This document shows, in pieces, positions 36,233 to 44,122 of a stretch of 64,000 nucleotides of DNA. Origin of the DNA: Microbulbifer yueqingensis (lineage in GTDB: Bacteria > Pseudomonadota > Gammaproteobacteria > Pseudomonadales > Cellvibrionaceae). Each line of letters begins with the position of its first letter. The stretch's first letter is position 1. Both the position numbers and the translations under genes were made by a program. The stretch covers positions 310,001-374,000 of the forward strand of contig NZ_FNFH01000002.1 in the NCBI RefSeq assembly GCF_900100355.1. The letters run 5' to 3'. The notes under the pieces are model-generated. The model was not told the DNA's origin and did not search any database. It worked only from the letters and a program-made list of their open reading frames with translations.

Positions 36233-39200
36233 TGCACGGCCTCCTCTTGTGCTACCGGCTCTTTCACTTCTTCTCCGTCGAGCCAGTCCACTTTGTTCAT
36301 CTTTCTTACGATTACAAACTCGTCGCGGTTACAGCCCACGGTGCCGTAGTAGTTGAACCCGTAGGACTGCTGGGCGTAGCCGCCGATCATATGGGTCGGC
36401 TTCATCACCGCACGGGTCACAGAGTTGTGGATACCGCCGCGGGTACCGGTGGTCTCCGCCCCGGGCGTATTCACGATGCGCTCCTGGGCGTGGTACATCA
36501 TCGCCATGCCGTCGGGTACCCGCTGGGACACCACCGCCCGGGCCGCGATGGCACCGTTGACGTTGAAGATCTCGATCCAGTCGTTGTCCTCGACACCCGC
36601 GAGCTTTGCATCGGTTTCGCTCATCCAGACAATTGGCCCGCCGCGGGACAGGGTCAGCATCAGCAGGTTGTCGGAGTAGGTGCTGTGGATACCCCACTTC
36701 TGGTGCGGGGTAATCCAGTTCAACAGGATCTCCTTGTTGCCGTTCGGCTTCTGGTTCAGTACTGGCTGCACTGTCTTCAGGTTGATCGGCGGCTTGTACA
36801 CGCACATGTTCTCGCCGAAATCACGCATCCACTCGTGATCCTGGTAGAACTGCTGGCGGCCGGTAATGGTGCGCCAGGGGATCAGCTCGTGGACGTTGGT
36901 ATAGCCGGCGTTGTAGCTGACGTGCTCGTCCTCAAGGCCCGACCAGGTCGGCGACGAGATGATCTTGCGCGGTTGCGCAACGATGTCGTTGAAGCGGATC
37001 TTCTCGTCTTCCTTCGGCTTGGCCAGATGCGTATGGTCGCGCCCGGTCACCTTGCCCAGCGCCTCCCAGGCCTTCACCGCCACCTGGCCGTTGGTTTCCG
37101 GCGCCAGCGACAGGATCATTTCCGCCGCGTCCACCGCGCTGTCGATACGGGCGCGGCCGTTGCGCGCGCTGTCCTCGGTCCAGGTGCGGTTGAGCTTCTT
37201 GAGGAAGTCCACTTCCACTTCGGTATTCCAGCTGATGCCCTTGCCGCCGTTGCCGAGCTTCTCCAGCAGCGGGCCGATGGAGGTAAAGCGGTTGTAGGTA
37301 TTGGGGTAGTCGCGCTCCACCGGGATCATGCTGGGCGCCGTGACCCCGGGCACCAGGTCGCACTCACCCTTCCACCAGGCCTTGACGCCGAACGGCTGCG
37401 CGATTTCGGTGGGCGTATCGTGGTGGATCGGCAGGGTCACCAGGTCGGTCTCCACCCCCAGGTGCCCGTCGGTCAGCTCGGAGAATTTCTTCGCCACACC
37501 CTTGAAAATGTCCCAGTCGCTACGTGCCTCCCACGCCGGGTCCACCGCCTTGGTGAGCGGGTGGATGAACGGGTGCATGTCGGACGTGTTCATGTCGTCC
37601 TTCTCGTACCAGGTGGCGGTCGGCAGGACGATGTCCGAGTAGAGGCAGGTGGTGGACATGCGGAAGTCCAGCGTCACCAGCAGGTCGACCTTGCCCTCGC
37701 TGGGCTGGTCATGCCAGGTAATGTCCTCCGGTTTCTTGCCGCCGGCCTCGCCCAGGTCCTTGCCCATCAGGCCATGCCTGGTGCCCAGCAGGTGACGCAG
37801 CATGTACTCGTGGCCCTTGCCGGAAGAACCCAGCAGGTTTGAGCGCCAGATAAACATGTTGCGCGGGTAGTTCTGGGGGTTGTCCGGGTCCTGGTTGGCA
37901 AACTTCAGTTCGCCGCTCTTCAGCTGCTGCACCGCGTAGTCTTTCGGGTCCATACCCGCGGCGGCGGCGTCCCTGGTGAGCTGCAGCGGGTTGATACCCA
38001 GCTGCGGCGCGGACGGCAGCCAGCCCATGCGCTCGGCGCGGCTGTTGTAGTCGATGATGGAAGCCTGCCACTTGCTCTTGTCGGCCAGCGGCGAGACCAC
38101 CTCTTCCATCTCCAGCTTCTCGTAGCGCCACTGGTTGGAGTGGTTGTAGAAGAAGGAGGTACCGTTCATATGGCGCGGCGGGCGCTGCCAGTCGAGGGCG
38201 AACGCCAGCGGAGTCCAGCCGGTCTGCGGGCGCAGCTTCTCCTGGCCCACGTAGTGGGCCCAGCCACCGCCACTCTGGCCGATACAGCCACACATCATCA
38301 GCATGTTGATGAGGCCGCGGTAGTTCATGTCCATGTGGTACCAGTGGTTCAGCGCGGCACCGACAATCACCATGGAACGGCCGCGGCTCTTGTCGGCGGT
38401 GGAGGCGAACTCGCGGGCCACGCGGATGACGTCCTGCGGGCGGCAGCCGGTGATCTTCTCCTGCCAGGCCGGGGTGTAGGGCTTGTCATCCTCGTAGCTG
38501 TGGGCGCAGTTGGGATCGTCCAGGCCGTGCTCGACGCCGTAGTTGGCCAGGGTCAGGTCGTAGACGCTGGCCACGCGCAGGGTCTCACCGTCCTTGCCGG
38601 TAACCAGCCTGACCGGCACCTTGCGCTCGATCACGTCGCTGTGGTCGGTGTGCTGGAAGTAGTCGTATTCGTGGGTCTGGCCACCGAAGTACGGGAAGGC
38701 CACCTGGGCGACCTCGTCCGCGGCCTCCTTGAGGCTCAGCATCAGCTGCAGCTCCTCACCGCTCTTGCCGTCGCGCTGCTCGATATTCCACTTGCCCTGC
38801 TCGCCCCAGCGATAACCGATGGAGCCCTGCGGGGAGACCAGCTGGCCGTCGTGGTTGATGGCGATGGTCTTCCATTCCGGGTTGTTGTCCTGGCCCAGGT
38901 TTTCGGCCAGGTCCGACGCGCGCAGGAAGCGCCCCTGCACCAGCCGGCCGTCCTGCTCCTCGAGGGTGACCAGCATCGGCATGTCGGTGGTGGTGCGCAC
39001 ATACTCGGTGAAGTAGGCGCTGGGCTTGTCCACGTGGAATTCCTTCAGGATCACGTGACCGAAGGCCATCGCCAGTGCGGCATCGGTACCCTGGCGCGGT
39101 GCCAGCCAGGTGTCGCCGAACTTGGAGCACTCGGAGTAATCGGATGTGATGACGCAGGTCTTGGCACCCTTGTAGCGCACTTCGCTCAGGAAGTGGGCGT

Positions 39201-39990
39201 CCGGCGTACGGGTCTGCGGGACGTTGGAGCCCCACACGATCAGGTAATTGGAGTTGTACCAGTCCGCGGACTCCGGAACGTCGGTCTGCTCACCCCAGAT
39301 CTGCGGGGAGGCCGGCGGCAGGTCACAGTACCAGTCGTAGAAACTCAGGCAGTTACCACCGATCAGGGACAGGTAGCGGGCGCCGGCGGCGTAGGAGACC
39401 ATGGACATGGCCGGGATCGGCGAGAAGCCGGTGACGCGGTCGGGACCGTACTCCTTGGTGGTGTAGACGTTGGCGGCGGCGATCAGCTCGTTGACCTCGT
39501 CCCACTTGATACGCACGAACCCGCCCATGCCGCGGCGCTCCTTGTAGGACCTGGCCTTGGCCGGGTCCTCGACGATGCTGGCCCAGGCCTCAACCGGGTC
39601 GCTGTGCTTGAGCCTGGCCTCGCGCCACAGCTTCACCAGGCGCTTGCGGATCTTGGGATACTTGAGCCGGTTGGCCGAGTACATGTACCAGGAGTAACTG
39701 GCACCGCGGGGGCAGCCCCGCGGCTCGTGGTTGGGGAGGTCCGGGCGGGTGCGCGGATAGTCGGTCTGCTGGGTTTCCCAGGTGACCAGCCCGTCTTTTA
39801 CGTAGATTTTCCAGCTGCAGGAGCCGGTGCAGTTGACGCCGTGCGTGGAGCGGACAATCTTGTCGAACTGCCAGCGGCGACGGTAGCCATCTTCCCAGCT
39901 GCGGTCATCATCGGTCTTTTCCCCATGCCCGTTGGCAAAGGGTTCCTTGTTTTTCTTGAAGTATTTCAGTCGGTCCAGGAAATGGCTCAT
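36229..39990 (-). CDS. narG: Respiratory nitrate reductase alpha subunit NarG
   Basis: NarG reduces nitrate to nitrite at a bis-MGD molybdenum centre on the cytoplasmic side. It has 1253 residues. The N terminus (MSHFLDRLKYFKK) lacks a twin-arginine export signal, as expected for NarG. HGVNCTGSCSW plus GCPRGASYSW hold the FS0 cluster ligands. The YDWYCDLPPASP region probably carries the molybdenum-ligand aspartate. ATG at 39990 has a GGAG site 7 bases upstream. It leads an operon of at least ten genes. Confidence 0.97.
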   Translation of the reverse strand: MSHFLDRLKYFKKNKEPFANGHGEKTDDDRSWEDGYRRRWQFDKIVRSTHGVNCTGSCSWKIYVKDGLVTWETQQTDYPRTRPDLPNHEPRGCPRGASYSWYMYSANRLKYPKIRKRLVKLWREARLKHSDPVEAWASIVEDPAKARSYKERRGMGGFVRIKWDEVNELIAAANVYTTKEYGPDRVTGFSPIPAMSMVSYAAGARYLSLIGGNCLSFYDWYCDLPPASPQIWGEQTDVPESADWYNSNYLIVWGSNVPQTRTPDAHFLSEVRYKGAKTCVITSDYSECSKFGDTWLAPRQGTDAALAMAFGHVILKEFHVDKPSAYFTEYVRTTTDMPMLVTLEEQDGRLVQGRFLRASDLAENLGQDNNPEWKTIAINHDGQLVSPQGSIGYRWGEQGKWNIEQRDGKSGEELQLMLSLKEAADEVAQVAFPYFGGQTHEYDYFQHTDHSDVIERKVPVRLVTGKDGETLRVASVYDLTLANYGVEHGLDDPNCAHSYEDDKPYTPAWQEKITGCRPQDVIRVAREFASTADKSRGRSMVIVGAALNHWYHMDMNYRGLINMLMMCGCIGQSGGGWAHYVGQEKLRPQTGWTPLAFALDWQRPPRHMNGTSFFYNHSNQWRYEKLEMEEVVSPLADKSKWQASIIDYNSRAERMGWLPSAPQLGINPLQLTRDAAAAGMDPKDYAVQQLKSGELKFANQDPDNPQNYPRNMFIWRSNLLGSSGKGHEYMLRHLLGTRHGLMGKDLGEAGGKKPEDITWHDQPSEGKVDLLVTLDFRMSTTCLYSDIVLPTATWYEKDDMNTSDMHPFIHPLTKAVDPAWEARSDWDIFKGVAKKFSELTDGHLGVETDLVTLPIHHDTPTEIAQPFGVKAWWKGECDLVPGVTAPSMIPVERDYPNTYNRFTSIGPLLEKLGNGGKGISWNTEVEVDFLKKLNRTWTEDSARNGRARIDSAVDAAEMILSLAPETNGQVAVKAWEALGKVTGRDHTHLAKPKEDEKIRFNDIVAQPRKIISSPTWSGLEDEHVSYNAGYTNVHELIPWRTITGRQQFYQDHEWMRDFGENMCVYKPPINLKTVQPVLNQKPNGNKEILLNWITPHQKWGIHSTYSDNLLMLTLSRGGPIVWMSETDAKLAGVEDNDWIEIFNVNGAIAARAVVSQRVPDGMAMMYHAQERIVNTPGAETTGTRGGIHNSVTRAVMKPTHMIGGYAQQSYGFNYYGTVGCNRDEFVIVRKMNKVDWLDGEEVKEPVAQEEAVQ

Positions 39991-40302
39991 GCGTTTCTCC
40001 CAGGGCATAAAAATGCGGTTAAACCATCGGGTTAGCGCGAATATAAAAGCCCGCTTCGGGGCGATCACCTGCCCCAAAAGGGGTAGAAAGGGGGGTATCT
40101 ACCCACGAAGGGGTAGGGAACAGGGGGCGGCAGGCGGGTAAGGTGCGGCTGAAAGCGAACAAAGACGGGGCCCGTAGGGGAACCACGGGCAACTGCTCAA
40201 AAAATATGCAACAATGGCGCTCTTTGGTGGTACTACCAAAAACGCCTGCGCGGCAGGGGCATAATAGGCCCCGGGGCCAAATCGACCGACAGATAAACAG
40301 AT
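39991..40302. promoter_or_regulatory. Divergent narG / narX control region
   Basis: The 312 bases hold no gene. They contain four NarL-type heptamers in 37 bases: AGGGGTA (40079-40085), GGGGGTA (40091-40097), TACCCAC (40100-40106) and AGGGGTA (40109-40115); the last two form a 7-2-7 pair (TACCCAC-GA-AGGGGTA). An imperfect palindrome TTTGGTGGTACTACCAAA lies near 40223-40240, closer to narX. A TATATT -10-like element for narG is at 40040-40045. I found no convincing FNR box. Confidence 0.7.
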
Positions 40303-42150
40303 ATGCTCAACCGAATCCGCCAGTCCATCGTTTACCGCATCGGCACCCTGATGCTGCTCACCGTTCTGGTCGCGCTCAGCTCCATGGTCGCGTCTTACGT
40401 CATCTCCGATGCCGCCGAGAACGACGCGGCCGCGGTCAACCTGGCGGGCTCACTGCGCGCCATGAACTACCGGCTGGCTGCCACTGCGCCCGCCGGCGAC
40501 CGGGAGGCCACCCGCCAGGTAGCCGACCAGGTGGCTCGCCGCCTGCAGCGGGTACTGGATATTTCCGATTTCGTGGCGGACGACAGCAGCAGTGCGGCCG
40601 CGCGCTATACAGAAGTACAGAACCACTGGCAGCAGGAGATCCGCCCGCTGGTGGAGTCGGTGGCCGCCGGGCAGACCCCCATGAACTCGTTCCAGCTGGC
40701 CAGGCGGCTCGAGCCCTTTATCGGCGAGGTGGACGCGCTGGTGTCCGAGTACCAGCAGATCGCGGAAACGAAGATCCGGCTGCTGCGCGTGGTACAGCTG
40801 GGGTCCCTGTTCGCCACCGTGCTGCTGGTGTATCTCTCCCTCTATATCCTGCATCGGTCTGTGGAACAGCCACTGCAGCAATTGACCGACCGTTCAATGA
40901 GCATCGCGCAGGGGGACGTCGACCTCTCCCCGCTCGATATCGACAGCGAGGATGAGCTCGGGGTGCTCGCGCGGACGATCAATTACATGAGCGACGAGAT
41001 CCACGCGACCCATCGCGACCTTGAGCGTCGCGTGCAGCTGAAAACCGCCCAGCTGCAGAAGAGCCACGAGGCCCTGGACTTCCAGTATCGCCTGGCGCGC
41101 CGGATTGGCGAGGGGCCGCTGCAGGGCGCCGAGCTGGAGCAGTGGCTGTCCGAGTTCTCGCGACTGGCCGACCTGGAAAACCTTGACCTGTGCCTGATGA
41201 CGCCCGAGGGCGAGGCGCCCTACGAACACCTGGTGCGCGGTTTCGGCAATAACCACTGCGACCCCGGCGACTGCCAGGTCTGCGTCAGCACCTGTGGCTC
41301 GACGGTGGAGGGTGACCAGCGCAACTACCGCTTCCCGCTGGAGGTGGACAAGCGCAATTACGGCGTACTGGTGTGCAGCCTGCCGCAGGAGGAGGAACTG
41401 GATGAGGAGCAGCAGCAGCGCCTGGCCACCTTTGCCGACAGCGTTACCGCCGCCATCGCCATCAACGAGCGCGAGGCCCAGGAGCGCCGCGTGGCGCTGA
41501 TGGACGAACGCGCCATTATCGCGCGCGAGCTGCACGACTCGCTGGCCCAGTCCCTCTCCTACCTGAAAATCCAGGTCACTCGCCTCACCCGCGCCAACCG
41601 CGGCGAGCAGGTCGACCGGGACCAGGTGCAGGAGATCATCGCCGAGCTGAAGGAGGGACTGGACTCCTCATATCGGCAGTTGCGGGAACTGCTTACTACC
41701 TTCCGGCTGCAGATCGGCCAGGGCGGCCTGCGGGGCATCCTGGAGCAGGCCATCCTCTCCTACCGGGAACAGCACCCCCAACTGAGTATCCTGCTGGATT
41801 ACCGCCTCGATGAGATCCCGCTCACCCCCCACGAGGAAATCCACCTCCTGCAGCTGGTGCGCGAGGCGTCGCAGAACGCGGTCTACCACTCCCAGGGGGA
41901 CCGCGTGGAAATCAGCCTGCTCCAGGGGGTCAACCACAGCCTGGAGGTGCAGATCCGCGATAACGGGATAGGTATCAGCGACGCGCCGGAGAAACGCAAT
42001 CACTTCGGCATGTCCATCATGCAGGAACGGGCCAGCAACCTGGATGGTGAGCTGGCGATCCGGCGGCGCGAAACCGGCGGTACCGAGGTTTCCTTTACAT
42101 TTGTGCCCGACTACGCCCGCAACCGGGAAGTCATCTGGCAGGAGGCGTGA
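40303..42150 (+). CDS. narX: Nitrate/nitrite sensor histidine kinase NarX
   Basis: NarX senses nitrate in the periplasm and phosphorylates NarL. The 615-residue product has a first membrane helix (about 14-36), a periplasmic domain starting with the P-box NLAGSLRAMNYRL (about residues 46-58, nitrate binding), a second helix (about 166-185), HAMP, a central module with Cys319, Cys324, Cys327 and Cys331, the HisKA_3 domain with phospho-acceptor His411 (ARELHDSLAQSLSYLK) and an HATPase domain (REASQNAVYHS, DNGIGI). It is divergent from narG; narL is 3.8 kb away. Confidence 0.95.
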   Translation: MLNRIRQSIVYRIGTLMLLTVLVALSSMVASYVISDAAENDAAAVNLAGSLRAMNYRLAATAPAGDREATRQVADQVARRLQRVLDISDFVADDSSSAAARYTEVQNHWQQEIRPLVESVAAGQTPMNSFQLARRLEPFIGEVDALVSEYQQIAETKIRLLRVVQLGSLFATVLLVYLSLYILHRSVEQPLQQLTDRSMSIAQGDVDLSPLDIDSEDELGVLARTINYMSDEIHATHRDLERRVQLKTAQLQKSHEALDFQYRLARRIGEGPLQGAELEQWLSEFSRLADLENLDLCLMTPEGEAPYEHLVRGFGNNHCDPGDCQVCVSTCGSTVEGDQRNYRFPLEVDKRNYGVLVCSLPQEEELDEEQQQRLATFADSVTAAIAINEREAQERRVALMDERAIIARELHDSLAQSLSYLKIQVTRLTRANRGEQVDRDQVQEIIAELKEGLDSSYRQLRELLTTFRLQIGQGGLRGILEQAILSYREQHPQLSILLDYRLDEIPLTPHEEIHLLQLVREASQNAVYHSQGDRVEISLLQGVNHSLEVQIRDNGIGISDAPEKRNHFGMSIMQERASNLDGELAIRRRETGGTEVSFTFVPDYARNREVIWQEA

Positions 42151-42157
42151 TCACCCA

Positions 42158-42538
42158 ATGCTCTACACCACCCTGAAAACCCTGCACATGACCCTTGCCA
42201 TGCTGTCCTTCAGCGGCTTCATGCTGCGCACCGGCGGCCAGCTCGCTGGCGCAGGATGGGCGCGGGGCCGGGTCGCCCGGTTACTTCCCCACCTGGTGGA
42301 TACCGCCCTGCTGGTCTCCGCGCTCTTCCTTTTGCAACGCCTGCAGTGGTACCCGCTGCAACAGCCATGGCTGCTCGCCAAGCTCGGCGGGCTGCTCGCC
42401 TATATAGGACTGGGCGTCGTCACCGTGCGCCTTGCCCGCAACAGCAGTGAACGTTTGCTGGGAGCAGCGGGCGCTAGCATGGCTTTCGCCTACATGGTAT
42501 CGGTGGCGATCAGCAAGTCACCGCTGCCGTTCATCTAA
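42158..42538 (+). CDS. SirB2-family membrane protein
   Basis: This 126-residue protein has four transmembrane helices and the SirB family pattern (LKTLHMTLAMLSFSGFMLRTGGQL, PHLVDTALLVSALFL, PWLLAKLGGLLAYIGLGVV). Function is not established; members often sit in nitrate-respiration or haem-related clusters. The ATG is 7 bases after the narX stop, so it is probably co-transcribed with narX. Confidence 0.75.
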   Translation: MLYTTLKTLHMTLAMLSFSGFMLRTGGQLAGAGWARGRVARLLPHLVDTALLVSALFLLQRLQWYPLQQPWLLAKLGGLLAYIGLGVVTVRLARNSSERLLGAAGASMAFAYMVSVAISKSPLPFI

Positions 42539-42565
42539 GGCCACGGTCACGGGAAGGATGGGGTG

Positions 42566-42850
42566 ATGGAAAGCTCGCGCAAGCCAGATACCGCAACCGC
42601 CATGCGTGCCCTTATCAGTGAAGCCCGTCGCGCCCTGCCCTTTCACCTGCCGGCGGCCCAGCTGTGCGCCGGCCCCTGCCAGGGCTGCCCCAAGAAGCTA
42701 CTGGAATTTATCGACGGGGAGCTGTTCGACTGGACAGAGCGCCTCGATCAGGGAGAGATCCCCACCCTCGGGGATGTCAGCACGCTCGGCAAGCGCTGCC
42801 GGAAAATCCATGCCGTTATCGCGAAGAATGGCCTGATCCAGCCGGACTGA
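42566..42850 (+). CDS. Small Cys-containing cytoplasmic protein, function unknown
   Basis: This 94-residue protein has a CAGPCQGCPKKLLEF motif and one later cysteine (GKRCRKIHAVI), enough ligands for a small metal or iron-sulfur site. The rest is charged and probably helical. I do not recognise a named family. It follows the SirB2-like gene by 27 bases, with a GGAAGGATGGGG ribosome-binding region, in the narX operon. A GTG one codon earlier is also possible. A role tied to nitrate respiration is only positional. Confidence 0.65.
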   Translation: MESSRKPDTATAMRALISEARRALPFHLPAAQLCAGPCQGCPKKLLEFIDGELFDWTERLDQGEIPTLGDVSTLGKRCRKIHAVIAKNGLIQPD

Positions 42851-42886
42851 ACGGATCCGGGCAGCGGGACAGCCGCCCCGCTTCCC

Positions 42887-44047
42887 TCAGCCCGGATGCC
42901 CGTCGGGGCGCGCGCGGAAAAGTACCGGCGTGTAGTAGACAAGGAACAGCCCGTAACCCACCACCCAGGCCGCCACCGCGGCCAGGAATCCGGCCGGTGC
43001 CGGCGCCCAGAAGACCCGGGCTAGCGCCGAGAACGACAGTGCCGCGAATGCCAGCGGCATCAATGGCGGGACGGCCAGGAGCCGGCCGGTGTGGCCCAGG
43101 CTGACGCGACTGATCATCGCCAGTATCAGTCCACCGATGCCGCCTACCGCCAGCGCATGGACGGCGCCGCTGCGCCAGGCCGGCGCGATTCCACTCCACC
43201 AGCACGCCAGCAGGAACAAGCCCAGGATCACGAACCAGTAGCTGATGTGCAGGGACCACACCAGCGGCTCACGCCAGATTGCGCCGGGGTGCCAGCGCAG
43301 GGCACGCACCAGCTGCAGCGCACCGAGAATGAAGGCCAGCAGGGCCAGGAGCATATCGGGCAGGCCGAAGGCGAAGGCCAGCAACAGCGCCACCAGCACG
43401 CCGTGAGTCCCGTACTCGACCGCCGCCAGCTTGTCGCGCTGGGCCAGGTGGAAGCGTCGCGCGGTGAAGAAGGGAATCACGCGGCCACCGATAACCAGTA
43501 TCAGGCCGGTCATCAGCAACAGGGTGAGCAGCGCGGCATGGCCCTGGCGGGCGGGCACCAGCCAGTGGTACAGCGCCAGGCCGGCGAGGGCGAGCAGCGC
43601 CGGCAGCACGAAAGCGTTGCGCCACTGCCTGGCCACCATTACCCGCCTGCCCAATAGCACCGCCGCCAGCAGGAAAAACCCGGTCTCCGCCCCGAGCGGC
43701 AGCCACAGCGGTATCGCCGCGAACAGGTAGCCGATTCGCGCCAGCAGCCACAAGCCGACCAGCAGCTGCAGTTGCCGTCCATGCGGCGAGGGAATCCCGG
43801 TCCAGGTCTGCATGGCGGTACCCAGGAAGCCCACCACCACCGCCGCAGCGAACCCGAACAGCATCTCGTGCGCGTGCCAGGTGATTCCGCCACGCAGACC
43901 CGGCAGTGCCCAGCCGGACAACTGGGCCTGCCAGGCCAGCAGGACCAGCAGACTCCAGGCGGCCGCCCCCCAGAAAAAAGGCCGGAAGGGCATGCGCCAG
44001 ATGGGCGCCAGGGCTTCGATTCGTGAGCGGTCGACTATCGGTATCAA
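42887..44047 (-). CDS. nnrS: NnrS family haem-copper membrane protein
   Basis: NnrS proteins are twelve-helix membrane proteins that protect against nitric oxide stress during nitrate/nitrite respiration. The 386-residue product has the family's pattern FRPFFWGAAAW, WHAHEMLFGFAAAVVVGFLGTAMQTWTG, GGRVIPFFTAR and SLHISYWFVILGLFLL. The probable start is TTG at 44047 with GAGGAG 7 bases upstream; no ATG fits a ribosome-binding site. It lies after narK on the minus strand. Confidence 0.88.
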   Translation of the reverse strand: MIPIVDRSRIEALAPIWRMPFRPFFWGAAAWSLLVLLAWQAQLSGWALPGLRGGITWHAHEMLFGFAAAVVVGFLGTAMQTWTGIPSPHGRQLQLLVGLWLLARIGYLFAAIPLWLPLGAETGFFLLAAVLLGRRVMVARQWRNAFVLPALLALAGLALYHWLVPARQGHAALLTLLLMTGLILVIGGRVIPFFTARRFHLAQRDKLAAVEYGTHGVLVALLLAFAFGLPDMLLALLAFILGALQLVRALRWHPGAIWREPLVWSLHISYWFVILGLFLLACWWSGIAPAWRSGAVHALAVGGIGGLILAMISRVSLGHTGRLLAVPPLMPLAFAALSFSALARVFWAPAPAGFLAAVAAWVVGYGLFLVYYTPVLFRARPDGHPG

Positions 44048-44071
44048 GTTACTACTCCTCAAAACAGAAAG

Positions 44072-44090
44072 GGGGAGGCCAAGCCTCCCC
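44072..44090 (-). terminator. Terminator after the third narK gene
   Basis: GGGGAGGC pairs with GCCTCCCC across a three-base loop, followed by CTTTCTGTTTT on the minus strand. It lies between the narK stop (44123) and the nnrS start (44047), so nnrS needs read-through or its own promoter. Confidence 0.6.
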
Positions 44091-44122
44091 AAGCGGTGCG
44101 AATTAACGCGGACCAATCCGGG

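Noticed and set aside
36232-40035. Long plus-strand frames opposite narG (536 and 631 codons)
   Set aside because: They mirror codon bias of narG, give His/Val/Leu/Gly-rich products with no recognisable domain and overlap a certain gene completely.
40223-40240. TTTGGTGGTACTACCAAA palindrome near narX as a NarL site
   Set aside because: The arms overlap at GTAC rather than leaving a two-base gap, so it does not fit the 7-2-7 geometry. It may belong to another regulator or to chance.
39991-40302. An FNR box for narG
   Set aside because: I searched by eye for TTGAT-N4-ATCAA on both strands and found only poor half matches, so none is claimed.
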